Shown: positions 34,450-44,088, counted from the first letter of the stretch. The stretch: DNA of 64,000 nucleotides from Planctomycetota bacterium (GCA_026692665.1 JAPLOF010000058.1:62001-126000); one strand, 5' to 3'. Translations and numbers: made by a program. Notes: generated by a model from the sequence alone, not told the origin.

Positions 34450-35442
34450 ATGCCGAACCCGGTTCCGACCGGCGCCCCGCGCCGCCCCGCGTTCCTCGCT
34501 CCGCGCACGGACCCGCCCTTCTGGCGCTCTCCGGAGTTCGCGCGTTTCGGTCTCATCGCGCTGGTCGCCCTGGGCGGCGCCGGGGCATTCCTCTACTCGC
34601 AGCGCATCCAGAGCGGCCTCTCGGCCCCAGCGGCGAGCGGCACGGCTCCGAATGGCCCGCCGCTCCCCGCGACGGCCACCCTGACGCCCGAGCAGATCGC
34701 CGAGCGCGAGGCCTACCTCGCGAGCGCCTTCGAGGGCGCTCTGCGCGACCAGGCGGACGCGGCCGAGTTCCAGGACTCGACGGGCTACCGCAAGCTCCTG
34801 GAACAGGTGGCCAAGTTCGACGCCGACGACTTCTCGAACCGCACGCTGCGCCACTTCGACAACGCCGCCGCCCTGGCCGATCCCAACGCCTGGCGCGGGC
34901 AGTTCGTGCGCGTCTCGGGGATCCTGGGCGACATGGTTCCGCAGCGCCTGGCCCTGCCCACCGGCGGGCGCAAGGACGCCTGGCGCGCCCAGCTGGGCTC
35001 CGGGGACGAGTTCAGCGACCGGATCGTGCTCGAGTTCCTGGACCGCCCGTTCCCCGACATGTCCCTGAAGGACCTGTACTGGCGCGCGGTGGAGGTCGAG
35101 GGCGTCTTCTACCGGACCGGGACCTACGTCAGCGACGTCGTGAACTCGAAGGGCCAGACCCTGGAAGTCACGTGGACCCTGCCCTGGATCTTCGTGCGCA
35201 ACGTCCGCCTGATCGACGAGGGCGGGACCCCGGCGCGCACGTTCCTGACCGAGCACCCCATGCAGATCCTGGCCCTGCTGGCCTTTGTGATCTTCGGTGG
35301 TCGGCTGTTAGTCTCATGGGTCCACAGCCGCCGACGCGTCCGGCGACAGCCCAAGGGGCCGCCCAGCATCCGCGCGATGTTCGACCAGAAACTCCGGGAG
35401 AAGGGCCTCCCCCCCGCTCCTCCCTCCCACCCCCAACGCTGA
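34450..35442 (+). CDS. Membrane protein with two anchors and a central periplasmic domain, unknown function
   Basis: A 330-residue protein. A polar N-terminus is followed by a membrane helix at about residues 33-50 (FGLIALVALGGAGAFLY). A ~220-residue domain follows with helices (IAEREAYLASAFEGALRDQADAAEFQ) and a beta-rich part that includes WRGQFVRVSGILGDM and LYWRAVEVEGVFYRTGTYV; the latter is reminiscent of OB-fold strands, but this is only an impression. A second helix lies near 276-297 (QILALLAFVIFGGRLLVSWV), then a basic tail. It is 6 bp upstream of the next gene, so the pair is probably an operon. Confidence 0.75.
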   Translation: MPNPVPTGAPRRPAFLAPRTDPPFWRSPEFARFGLIALVALGGAGAFLYSQRIQSGLSAPAASGTAPNGPPLPATATLTPEQIAEREAYLASAFEGALRDQADAAEFQDSTGYRKLLEQVAKFDADDFSNRTLRHFDNAAALADPNAWRGQFVRVSGILGDMVPQRLALPTGGRKDAWRAQLGSGDEFSDRIVLEFLDRPFPDMSLKDLYWRAVEVEGVFYRTGTYVSDVVNSKGQTLEVTWTLPWIFVRNVRLIDEGGTPARTFLTEHPMQILALLAFVIFGGRLLVSWVHSRRRVRRQPKGPPSIRAMFDQKLREKGLPPAPPSHPQR

Positions 35443-35448
35443 ACGAAG

Positions 35449-37068
35449 ATGGCCACGGAGAAGTCCGACAACACCGGCGAGCGCCCCCTGTCCATGAAGG
35501 AACGCCTCCTGGCGCAGCGTCGAGCCGACGCCGCGGCGCAGGAGTCCTCGGCACCGGCCGCGCCGCCGGTTCCGGCCGCGAAGCCCGCGGCTCGCCCCAA
35601 CACCGCTCCCGCCGCGGCACCGAAGCCCGCGGCCGCGCCCGCCCCGCGTACTGCGGCTCCGGCGCCGTCCACGCGCCCCGCGGCGTCTTCGCGGGCCAGT
35701 GCCCCGTCGGCGCGACCGGCGCCCGCCGCGAAGCCCGCGGCACCGCGACGCGACGCCAAGACGATGAGCGCCGACGTGCAGCGCGAAGTCGAGATGCTGC
35801 GCAAGCAGCAGGACAAGTGGCTCATGTACGGCTGGATCGTGGCCGGCGTGATGATCCTCGGCGCCGGCGGCTTCTTCCTCTACTCGAAGAAACTCCAAAG
35901 CGACCGCGAAGAGGCCAAGGTCACCTACGAGACGACCATGAAGGATCTCCAGAAGGAGATCACCTCGATGCCGATCAACAGCATCGACGCGGCCCAGAAG
36001 GTCATCGCGCGTGCCGAGGAGACGAAGGTCACCGTCCGTCTCCCGAACGGCAAGCAGGACGAGGGCTGGAAAGACACGTACGTCCCCGAGGTCACGGGCA
36101 AGATCGCATCCGCCGTCGGCAAGGCCACGAGCTACATCAAGACCGAGACGACGCGCAACGAGCTCATCAACGGCCTGGCCGCTCTCGAGGCCGCCGTGCG
36201 GGACGCCGCCAACAAGAAGCCCGAGGAATTGGCCCAACTGAAGCGCCGCCTGGTCGAGTACGAGGGCGCCGGCTCCCAGATCGGCACCGAGTTCGAGACG
36301 CGCGTCGCACGCGCCAAGATCGACCTCAATCGTGCGGTGGCCCGGCGGCTCTTCGACGAGGCGCGCGTCGTGGCCGGCAAGGGCGAGGCCCGCGCCGCGC
36401 TCGCGGCCTACGCCAAGGCCGAGGACGAGCTGCGCGCGCTGATGGACGAGGCCTACAGCAAGCGCAACCAGGACGCGATCACCTGGGTCGAGCCGCTGTA
36501 CCAACAGTGCATCGAGGAGTCCGACAAGATCGTCTACGCGGCGTTCACCCCCGAGAACATCGACAAGACGCCCTGGACGGACATCCTGGCGACCCCCGAG
36601 ATCAAGTGGGGCAACGACGGCCTGAAGGGCTTCCGCACGGACAACGGACAGGTCCAGGCGATCGGCAGCGACCCGGGCTCCAAGCGCGAAGGCGTCTTCT
36701 CGGTGGGCGACCTCGAGAACTGGCGCGACTTCGTCATGGAGGTCGAGTTCACGCCGGTCCGCGGACAGACCAAGCTCTACTGGCGCCTCGGCAAGCTGGC
36801 CGCATCGGCCCCCGACGAGTTCGTGGTGAACCCCTCGGGCGACGACGGCTTCAAGCCGGGACAGACGTACTCGATCAAGGCGTCCTACCTGGGCAGCAAG
36901 CGCACCTGGGAGTTCAGCCCGAACCTCGAGCGCGAGACCGAGACCGTGGACGGCATCTCGTGGCGCCGCCAACGCGTGGGTGCCTTCGGCGCGGTCCTCG
37001 CCGAGGGCGCGGAGTTCAAGATCACGAAGCTCCGCATCAAGGTCCTGCGCGGCGGCAAGTCGCGCTGA
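35449..37068 (+). CDS. Single-pass membrane protein with Pro/Ala-rich tail and C-terminal beta-sandwich-like domain, unknown function
   Basis: A 539-residue protein. Residues 35-105 are dominated by Pro, Ala, Lys and Arg, and should be cytoplasmic and disordered. A helix at 134-155 (MYGWIVAGVMILGAGGFFLY) crosses the membrane. Charged helices, likely coiled coil, follow to ~360. The last ~150 residues (FSVGDLENWRDFVMEVEFTP, TKLYWRLGK and TYSIKASYLGSKRTWEF) look like a concanavalin/DUF1080-type sandwich, by pattern only. It is coupled to the preceding membrane-protein gene and followed by a terminator. It may be part of the same envelope machinery. Confidence 0.75.
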   Translation: MATEKSDNTGERPLSMKERLLAQRRADAAAQESSAPAAPPVPAAKPAARPNTAPAAAPKPAAAPAPRTAAPAPSTRPAASSRASAPSARPAPAAKPAAPRRDAKTMSADVQREVEMLRKQQDKWLMYGWIVAGVMILGAGGFFLYSKKLQSDREEAKVTYETTMKDLQKEITSMPINSIDAAQKVIARAEETKVTVRLPNGKQDEGWKDTYVPEVTGKIASAVGKATSYIKTETTRNELINGLAALEAAVRDAANKKPEELAQLKRRLVEYEGAGSQIGTEFETRVARAKIDLNRAVARRLFDEARVVAGKGEARAALAAYAKAEDELRALMDEAYSKRNQDAITWVEPLYQQCIEESDKIVYAAFTPENIDKTPWTDILATPEIKWGNDGLKGFRTDNGQVQAIGSDPGSKREGVFSVGDLENWRDFVMEVEFTPVRGQTKLYWRLGKLAASAPDEFVVNPSGDDGFKPGQTYSIKASYLGSKRTWEFSPNLERETETVDGISWRRQRVGAFGAVLAEGAEFKITKLRIKVLRGGKSR

Positions 37069-37115
37069 GGCCCCCTCCCGTCGGGGAGCCGGCTCGTCCG
37101 CGCTCCCTGGAACCA

Positions 37116-37143
37116 CCCGCCCGGGGCGAACGCTCCGGGCGGG
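37116..37143 (+). terminator. Terminator after the membrane-protein pair
   Basis: CCCGCCCGG and CCGGGCGGG form a 9-bp stem around GGCGAACGCT, followed by GTCGTTT. The rest of the 37069-37401 gap is the hppA leader and shows no gene. Confidence 0.6.
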
Positions 37144-37401
37144 GTCGTTTCCGAGGCCGGGAGCCAGCGCAGCACGCGACGGAGAAGGACCCACCTGCGT
37201 GGCCCTGGGCGTTGCCCGGGCCAGGCACCTCCCCGGATGGCCAGCCGTTACGCCGAGAAACCGCGATCCCGGGCATCCGGAGGGACGGACACGGAACTGG
37301 GTCAGTTCCTCCGCGGGGGCGTGCCCGTTCTTGCACCAGCCCCCCCAGCCCGCATACAACCTTCGCCCTCGTTTCTGCCCTGTACGGAGGCCCTTGGACC
37401 G

Positions 37402-39834
37402 ATGCTGACCCCCCTGATCGCGGCCCTTTCGGCCGTCACCACCCCCGTGCTCACGGCCCCCGCTCAGGGAGCCCACAAGAGCGAGTTCGATCTCCCTCTG
37501 CCGGACCTCAGCCAGGCCCATTTCATGGGCATCGACGGCCACACGCTGCTCACCTACGGGCTCCTCGTGTGCCTGCTCGGCATCGTGTTCGGCCTCGTGA
37601 GCTACGCGCAGCTCAAGAAGATGCCGGTCCACAAGTCGATGCTCGAGATCTCCGAGCTGATCTACGCGACCTGCAAGACCTACCTCGGGACGCAGATCAA
37701 GTTCATCGCGATCCTCCAGGTCTTCATCGGCGCGGTGATCGTGGCCTACTTCGGCCTCGTCCTGCACAAGCCGGCCACCGAGATCCTCACGATCCTGGCG
37801 TTCAGCGTGATCGGCATCGCCGGCAGCGTCGCGGTCGCGGCCTTCGGCATTCGCGTGAACACGTTCGCGAACTCGCGCACGGCGTTCGCGGGCCTGCAAG
37901 GCAAGCCCTTCCCGGTCTACGCGATCCCGCTCAAGGCCGGCATGAGCATCGGCATGCTGCTGATCTCGGTCGAGCTCCTGCTCATGCTGCTCGTGCTGCT
38001 CTACGTGCCGGGCGACATGGCGTACAAGTGCTTCCTGGGCTTCGCCATCGGCGAATCCCTGGGCGCGAGCGCACTGCGCATCGCGGGCGGCATCTTCACG
38101 AAGATCGCGGACATCGGGTCCGACCTCATGAAGATCGTCTTCAACATCAAGGAAGACGATGCGCGCAACCCGGGCGTGATCGCGGACTGCACCGGCGACA
38201 ACGCCGGCGACTCCGTCGGCCCGACCGCGGACGGCTTCGAGACGTACGGCGTCACGGGCGTCGCCCTGATCAGCTTCATCCTGCTGGCCGTCCCGAACCC
38301 GCTCATCCAGGTCCAGCTGATCGTCTGGCTGTTCGTGATGCGCGTGCTCATGATCGTCGCGTCCGCCGTCTCCTACTGGATCAACGAAGCGATCGCCAAG
38401 GCGCGCTACGGCAACGCCACGCACTTCGACTTCGAAGCGCCGCTGACGTCGCTGGTATGGCTGACGTCGTTCGTGTCCGTCGGCGTCACGTTCCTCGCCT
38501 CGCATCTCCTGATCGGCGATCTCGGCGACGGCACGCTGTGGTGGAAGCTGTCGGCGATCATCACGTGCGGCACCCTGGCCGGCGCGATCATCCCGGAGAT
38601 GGTGAAGATCTTCACCTCGACCAAGTCCGGTCACGTGCGCGAGTGCGTCGAGGCCAGCAAGGAAGGCGGCGCGAGCTTGAACGTGCTCGCCGGCCTGACC
38701 GCGGGCAACTTCAGCGCGTACTGGCTCGGCATCGTGATCGCGGCGCTCATGGCCGCGGCCTGGTGGTTCAGCACGCTGGGTGTCGGCAGCGGCAGCATCT
38801 CTTCGCTCATGGGTTACGAGGCGATCTTCGCCTTCGGCCTCGTCGCGTTCGGTTTCCTGGGCATGGGCCCAGTCACGATCGCGGTCGACTCGTACGGTCC
38901 GGTCACGGACAACGCGCAGTCGGTGTACGAGCTCTCGCTGATCGAGGAAGTCCCCAACGTGAAGGCCGAGATCCAGCGCGACTTCGGCTTCGCGCCCGAC
39001 TTCGAGAAGTGCAAGCACTTCCTCGAGGAGAACGACGGCGCGGGCAACACGTTCAAGGCGACCGCGAAGCCCGTGCTGATCGGCACGGCTGTCGTCGGCG
39101 CCACGACCATGATCTTCGCCACGATCATGGCCCTGAAGGCGAACCCCGCCTACCAGGTGGGCTTCGAGGCGCGCCTCTCGCTCCTGAACCCGGGCTTCCT
39201 GCTCGGGCTCATCGTCGGCGGCGCGGTCATCTACTGGTTCACGGGTGCCTCGACGCAGGCCGTGTCCACGGGCGCGTACCGCGCGGTCGAGTTCATCAAG
39301 AAGAACATCAAGCTCGACACGCGTTCGGGCGCGAAGGCCTCGATCGAGGACAGCAAGAAGGTCGTCGCGATCTGCACGCAGTACGCGCAGAAGGGGATGT
39401 TCAACATCTTCCTGACCGTGTTCTTCTCGACGCTGGCCTTCGCGTTCGCCGATCCGTTCTTCTTCATCGGCTACCTGATCGGCATCGCGATCTTCGGCCT
39501 GTTCCAGGCGCTGTTCATGGCGAACGCCGGCGGCGCGTGGGACAACGCCAAGAAGGTCGTCGAGGTCGAGCTGAAGGCCAAGGGCACCCCGCTGCACGCG
39601 GCGGCCGTCGTCGGCGACACGGTCGGCGACCCGTTCAAGGACACGAGCTCGGTCGCGCTGAACCAGGTCATCAGGTTCACGACGCTCTTCGGCCTCTTGG
39701 CCGTCGAACTCGCCGTGCAGCTGCAGGACCAGCCGGGCCTCGTGCACGGCATCTCGCTGGCGTGCTTCGTGGTGTCGGCGATCTTCGTCTGGCGCTCGTT
39801 CTACGGCATGCGGATCAAGTCCGGCGACGCCTGA
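37402..39834 (+). CDS. hppA: Membrane-bound ion-translocating pyrophosphatase
   Basis: The ATG at 37402 has an ACGGAGG ribosome site; the frame is open from 37237 but that part is not membrane-like. The 810-residue, ~16-helix protein hydrolyses pyrophosphate to pump ions. The substrate motif is RNPGVIADCTGDNAGDSVG, a variant of the usual DNVGDNVGD that keeps the three aspartates. The determinant of K+ dependence reads GNTFKATAK: Lys where K+-dependent enzymes have Ala, so it should be K+-independent. Whether it moves H+ or Na+ cannot be told from what I can see. It could support the ion gradient used by the ExbB/ExbD system. Confidence 0.93.
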   Translation: MLTPLIAALSAVTTPVLTAPAQGAHKSEFDLPLPDLSQAHFMGIDGHTLLTYGLLVCLLGIVFGLVSYAQLKKMPVHKSMLEISELIYATCKTYLGTQIKFIAILQVFIGAVIVAYFGLVLHKPATEILTILAFSVIGIAGSVAVAAFGIRVNTFANSRTAFAGLQGKPFPVYAIPLKAGMSIGMLLISVELLLMLLVLLYVPGDMAYKCFLGFAIGESLGASALRIAGGIFTKIADIGSDLMKIVFNIKEDDARNPGVIADCTGDNAGDSVGPTADGFETYGVTGVALISFILLAVPNPLIQVQLIVWLFVMRVLMIVASAVSYWINEAIAKARYGNATHFDFEAPLTSLVWLTSFVSVGVTFLASHLLIGDLGDGTLWWKLSAIITCGTLAGAIIPEMVKIFTSTKSGHVRECVEASKEGGASLNVLAGLTAGNFSAYWLGIVIAALMAAAWWFSTLGVGSGSISSLMGYEAIFAFGLVAFGFLGMGPVTIAVDSYGPVTDNAQSVYELSLIEEVPNVKAEIQRDFGFAPDFEKCKHFLEENDGAGNTFKATAKPVLIGTAVVGATTMIFATIMALKANPAYQVGFEARLSLLNPGFLLGLIVGGAVIYWFTGASTQAVSTGAYRAVEFIKKNIKLDTRSGAKASIEDSKKVVAICTQYAQKGMFNIFLTVFFSTLAFAFADPFFFIGYLIGIAIFGLFQALFMANAGGAWDNAKKVVEVELKAKGTPLHAAAVVGDTVGDPFKDTSSVALNQVIRFTTLFGLLAVELAVQLQDQPGLVHGISLACFVVSAIFVWRSFYGMRIKSGDA

Positions 39835-39855
39835 GCCCAAGCGAGTCCTGCGCGC

Positions 39856-39885
39856 ACGCGGCCCGGCCTTCGCGCCGGGCCGCGT
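39856..39885 (+). terminator. Terminator after hppA
   Basis: ACGCGGCCCGGC and GCCGGGCCGCGT form a perfect 12-bp stem with a CTTCGC loop, 21 bp after the hppA stop. The rest of the 39835-40158 gap shows no supported gene. Confidence 0.65.
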
Positions 39886-40158
39886 CGTGTATGGGGCCGC
39901 GCTCCACTCCGCTGCTCTCGCCCTTCGAAGCGATTTCGGTTCCGAGGAGCCCCCCGATAGGTGCCTCCCCTGAATCGCGGCCGCAGTCTGGGAGGCCCGC
40001 TGCCGTGGAGCCCGACCCGTCCAGCCTGAACGGGCCACGCCTGGCGGACGACAGGGCGGAATCGGGCCCCAAACGGAAGCCGCTCAGGCCAACAACGTAG
40101 ACTGCCCGCGTTCCCCTCCGACCGTCCGCTCCTCCTTGCTCCCGCAAGCAGACCCTCG

Positions 40159-43100
40159 ATGCCAAATCCGCGCGACCCGCTGGATCCACGAACTGCATCG
40201 AACTCCCCGGACGCTCCCCAGTCGTTCGCCGCGCGCCTGAGGGCGCACTACGGCACCGGCGTGGACCCCGAGGTCTCGCTGGACGCTGCGCCGAACGACC
40301 CTGCGTCGGCGACCTCCGCGAGCACACCCAGCGCCGCGCTCGCCCAGCGGCTTGCTGAGCACGCTCCGAAGCAGTCGCGCTACAAGCTCGAGGGCGAGAT
40401 CGCGCGCGGCGGCATGGGCGCGATCCTCAAGATCTGGGACGAGGACCTGCGCCGGCACCTGGCGATGAAGGTCATCCTCGGCCGCGGCGAGGCGCCCGCT
40501 CACGGCGGGACGCCCGGCGTCGACGCCCAGCAACTGGCACGCTTCCTCGAGGAGGCGCAGGTCACGGGCCAGCTCGATCACCCCGGCATCGTGCCCGTGC
40601 ACGAGCTCGGCCTCGACCAGGACGGCCGCGTGTACTTCACGATGAAGCTCGTGAAGGGCCGCGACCTGAAGACGATCTTCGAGCTCGTCTTAGCCGGGAA
40701 GGAAGGCTGGAACGAGACGCGCGCGCTGACGGTGATCCAGAAGGTGTGCGAGGCGCTGGCCTACGCGCATGCGAAGGGCGTGATCCACCGCGACCTGAAG
40801 CCGGCCAACGTGATGGTGGGCCACTTCGGCGAGGTCTACGTGATGGACTGGGGCCTGGCGCGCGTGCTGGGCAAGCAGGACCGCCACGACCTGCGCATCG
40901 CGCCCGAGTTCGCGAGTGCCTTGACCTCCGTGAAGACGCAACGCCGCGAAGAGCGCGAGGAGCAGGCCGACTCGCCGCTCGTCACGATGGACGGCGACGT
41001 GGTGGGCACGCCGGCCTACATGCCGCTCGAGCAGGCACGCGGCGAGGTCGAGAAGCTCAGCGCGCGCTCCGACGTCTACTCGATCGGCGCGATGCTCTAC
41101 CACCTGCTCGCGCGGCAGGCGCCGTACATGGCGCCGGGCATGCGCGCCAGCAACCGCACCGTGCACGCGATGGTGCTGCACGGGCCGCCGTCGGCGCTCG
41201 ATTCGCTGCGGCGCGACGTGCCGGCGGAGCTCGTGTCGATCGTCGAGAAGTCGATGTCGCGCGACGCTTCGCAGCGCTACCCGGACACGTTGGCTTTGGC
41301 CGAGGACCTGCGCGCGTACCTCGAGCACCGCGTGGTCAGCGCGTACGAGACCGGCGCCTGGGCCGAGACGCGCAAGTGGGTCGCGCGCAACAAACCGCTC
41401 GCGGCGTCGCTCGCATCGGGCGTCGTGCTGCTCGTGGTCGGACTCGGCACGAGCTTGGCGTTCAGGGCGAAGGCGGATGCCGAGGCCAAGAACGCACGGG
41501 CCGCATCGAAGCTCGCAGAGACACGCGCCGAGGAGGCGCACGCTCAGAGCCAGCGCGCGGACGGCGAGGCCGACAAGGCTCGGCTCGCCGCGGAGGAATC
41601 CGCTCGCCAGGAGGCCTTGGCGAAGGCGACGTTGGAAGACTTGCTGTCGTTGTCGGCGATCCAGGACCTGAAGGAGTTGGAGGCGCGAGCGGACGCGCTT
41701 TGGCCCGCGGAACCCGACAAGGTGCCGGAGTACGATGCCTGGCTGTCGGACGCGCGCCTGTTGATCGAGGGTCAGGCGGCAGACCCGGCGAAGAGCGTAG
41801 GGAAGCGCGCCAGCCTCTTGAATCACGAGGCGAAGCTCTCGGAGCTCCGCAAACGTGCGAAGGCTCTGACGGTGGAGCAGATGGAAGCCGACCGGAAGGC
41901 GAGCCCGAGCTACACGGAGTGGGAGAAGGCGCGCGGGGACTTGAAGGAGGCGACGGCCGACGCTGTTCAGACGCTCGAGGCGCGTGTCTCAGACCTGCAA
42001 GTGTCCGTAGAGGAGCGCCGTACCTGGGAGTTCGAGGGCGGCGAGGATCGCTGGTGGCACGCACAGCTCTCGAAGCTGGTGGCGGACTTGAGGGCGTTCA
42101 CGGACACCGAGTCAGGCGGTCTCTACTCCTCGGGGACTTCCGAGAAGCACGGCTGGGGCATCGTGAGGCGTGAGGAGTTCGCGCGCACGATCGTGGAGCG
42201 GTCGGTGGGCTGCTCCGAAGCGAGGCGCCGCTGGGACGAGGCGATCGGTGCGATCGGGAAGAGCCCGAAGTACGACGGTCTGAAGATGACGCCGCAACTC
42301 GGCCTGCTACCGATTGGCGCGGACCCAGCTTCGGGCTTGTGGGAGTTCGCCCACCTGCAAACGGGTGAGCCCGCGGTACGCGGCGCGGATGGGAAGCTAG
42401 TCGTGACGGAGGCCATGGGACTGGTGCTCGTGCTGATCCCGGGCGGTACGTTCTGGATGGGCGCGCAGGATGCGGACGCGTCGCAGCCGAACTTCGACCC
42501 GCAAGCGCGCAGCGACGAGTCTCCAGTGCACGATGTGCGGCTCTCTGCGTACTTCCTTTCGAAGTATGAGATGACGCAGGGGCAGTGGCTCAGGATGAGA
42601 GGCCGGAACCCGAGCCAGTACGGCCCATCGAGCAGGTTCAAGGGCTACCGGCACGACCTGACACACCCGGTTGAGCAGGTGACTTGGAAGAGCTGCATGG
42701 CGTTGATGGAACAGCTCGGGTTGCAGCTTCCGAGCGAAGCGCAGTGGGAGGGCGGTTGCCGTGCCGGGACGGACACGCCGTGGTGGACGGGTCCGGATCG
42801 CGAGAGCCTGCGCGGGAGTGACAACTTCGCCGACCAGACGGCGAAGGCTGGAGGTGCCACCTGGACCAACATCAACGACTGGCCTGACCTGGAGGATGGC
42901 TGGGTAGTGCACGCGCCGGTGGGGAGACTGCTTGCGAACCCGTACGGATTGCACGACCTGCACGGCAACGTAGCGGAGTGGTGCACCGACGGCTACGACA
43001 TCTACTCGGGCAAGGTCGCGAACGATCCGGTTTCCCCCGGCATTGGCACCGGCCTCCGCGTGAACCGCGGCGGCAGTTTCAGCGGCGCAACATCGAGTGC

Positions 43101-43215
43101 GCGTTCCGCGGACCGCAACAACTACTCACCCGACCTCCAGTACGACGACCTCGGGCTGCGCCCAGCCAGGACATTGATTCCCTCTACCTCAGCACTTCAC
43201 CTTCCCGGGAAGTGA
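40159..43215 (+). CDS. Ser/Thr protein kinase with C-terminal FGE-like (SUMF1) domain
   Basis: A 1018-residue protein. The Hanks-type kinase domain spans ~75-395: GEIARGGMGAIL loop, AMKVI lysine, HRDLKPANVM, DWG in place of DFG, and VGTPAYMPLEQ. A single membrane helix at ~413-434 (AASLASGVVLLVVGLGTSLAF) is followed by a coiled coil rich in Ala, Glu and Lys. The last ~260 residues are an FGE/SUMF1-fold domain (LVLIPGGTFWMGAQ, YEMTQGQWLRM, LPSEAQWEGGCRAGTDTPWW, HGNVAEWC, RVNRGGSF). The Cys pair of true formylglycine-generating enzymes is absent, so it is probably a ligand-binding domain outside the cell. Codon use becomes less GC-rich after ~41500. The extreme C-terminus resembles a hypervariable region. 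Confidence 0.9.
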   Translation: MPNPRDPLDPRTASNSPDAPQSFAARLRAHYGTGVDPEVSLDAAPNDPASATSASTPSAALAQRLAEHAPKQSRYKLEGEIARGGMGAILKIWDEDLRRHLAMKVILGRGEAPAHGGTPGVDAQQLARFLEEAQVTGQLDHPGIVPVHELGLDQDGRVYFTMKLVKGRDLKTIFELVLAGKEGWNETRALTVIQKVCEALAYAHAKGVIHRDLKPANVMVGHFGEVYVMDWGLARVLGKQDRHDLRIAPEFASALTSVKTQRREEREEQADSPLVTMDGDVVGTPAYMPLEQARGEVEKLSARSDVYSIGAMLYHLLARQAPYMAPGMRASNRTVHAMVLHGPPSALDSLRRDVPAELVSIVEKSMSRDASQRYPDTLALAEDLRAYLEHRVVSAYETGAWAETRKWVARNKPLAASLASGVVLLVVGLGTSLAFRAKADAEAKNARAASKLAETRAEEAHAQSQRADGEADKARLAAEESARQEALAKATLEDLLSLSAIQDLKELEARADALWPAEPDKVPEYDAWLSDARLLIEGQAADPAKSVGKRASLLNHEAKLSELRKRAKALTVEQMEADRKASPSYTEWEKARGDLKEATADAVQTLEARVSDLQVSVEERRTWEFEGGEDRWWHAQLSKLVADLRAFTDTESGGLYSSGTSEKHGWGIVRREEFARTIVERSVGCSEARRRWDEAIGAIGKSPKYDGLKMTPQLGLLPIGADPASGLWEFAHLQTGEPAVRGADGKLVVTEAMGLVLVLIPGGTFWMGAQDADASQPNFDPQARSDESPVHDVRLSAYFLSKYEMTQGQWLRMRGRNPSQYGPSSRFKGYRHDLTHPVEQVTWKSCMALMEQLGLQLPSEAQWEGGCRAGTDTPWWTGPDRESLRGSDNFADQTAKAGGATWTNINDWPDLEDGWVVHAPVGRLLANPYGLHDLHGNVAEWCTDGYDIYSGKVANDPVSPGIGTGLRVNRGGSFSGATSSARSADRNNYSPDLQYDDLGLRPARTLIPSTSALHLPGK
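43060..43170 (+). other. Candidate DGR-type variable region at the end of the kinase/FGE gene
   Basis: The last FGE segment (RVNRGGSF to LGLRPAR) has a run of NNC codons at exposed positions: TTC, AGC, GGC, GAC, AAC, AAC, TAC, GAC, CTC, TAC, GAC, GAC, CTC. This is what adenine-directed mutation of AAC codons gives in retroelement targets. No reverse transcriptase or template repeat was found nearby. Confidence 0.33.
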
Positions 43216-43369
43216 TCCTGTGCCGTCGGTGGACCCACGGCCCAGCGTCGGTCAGCGCGCAGCGGAGCCGCCCGCGCAGGCCGACAGCCTCAACGAATCC
43301 GTAGCGGTTGGCCGCGCGCCGCGCGGAGTCGGGCGTGGGAACGGCGGAGTGGAGACCGGATCCTCGCAG

Positions 43370-44014
43370 TCAGCGCGCCGCGCGCCGCGCCCGCCACCAC
43401 TCGAAGACGGCCGGCAGGATCGAGAGCACGATGATCGCCAGGATCACGTAGTGGAAGTTCTTCTGCACGAACTCCGCCCGCCCGAACTGCCAGCCGGCCC
43501 ACACGAAGAGGACGACCCACACGACTGCGCCGATCACGTTGTAGGCAGCGAAGCGGCGGTACGACATCTGCCCGATCCCGGCCACGAAGGGCGCGAACGT
43601 GCGCACGATCGGGATGAAGCGCGCCAGGATGATCGTCTTGCCGCCGTGCTTCTCGTAGAAGGCGTGCGTGCGGTCGAGGTGCTCCTTCTTCAGGAAGCGC
43701 GAGCCCTCCTTGAACACGCGCGGACCGATCCTGCGCCCGATGGCGTAGTTCACGGCGTCGCCCAGGATGGCAGCGATGATCAGGAGCACCGCCACGTGCA
43801 CGGGGTGGATCGGCGATCCCGGGGAAGCCGACAGCGCCCCCACCGCGAACAAGAGCGAGTCGCCGGGCAGGAACGGCGTGACGACGAGTCCCGTCTCGCA
43901 GAAGACGATCGCGAAGAGCAGGACGTACGTCCACGGCCCGAGGTCCGCCGCCCAGGAGTTCAGGTGCTTGTCCAGGTGCAGGACGACGTCGACGAGGTGG
44001 CTCAGGGCTTCCAT
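43370..44014 (-). CDS. DedA/VTT-family membrane protein
   Basis: A 214-residue inner-membrane protein. The DedA hallmarks are [22 protein letters not shown] (E-x-x-x-P-x-P-G-D-x-L), then [13 protein letters not shown] and [34 protein letters not shown]. The family includes phospholipid scramblases or flippases recycling undecaprenyl phosphate and related lipids; the substrate here is not known. It is divergent from the metallophosphatase gene, with 74 bp between starts. The 154-bp gap to the kinase stop on the other strand holds nothing I recognise. Confidence 0.93.
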   Translation of the reverse strand: MEALSHLVDVVLHLDKHLNSWAADLGPWTYVLLFAIVFCETGLVVTPFLPGDSLLFAVGALSASPGSPIHPVHVAVLLIIAAILGDAVNYAIGRRIGPRVFKEGSRFLKKEHLDRTHAFYEKHGGKTIILARFIPIVRTFAPFVAGIGQMSYRRFAAYNVIGAVVWVVLFVWAGWQFGRAEFVQKNFHYVILAIIVLSILPAVFEWWRARRAAR

Positions 44015-44088
44015 GGGCGTGCGGAAGGTAGCCAGCGCCCCAGGCGACCGGAAGCGCGTGCTAGCCTGAAGACCGTCGGGAGCCCCCC

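Noticed and set aside
42400..43215. Functional formylglycine-generating enzyme activating sulfatases
   Set aside because: The Cys pair required for the reaction is missing, and no sulfatase gene is near.
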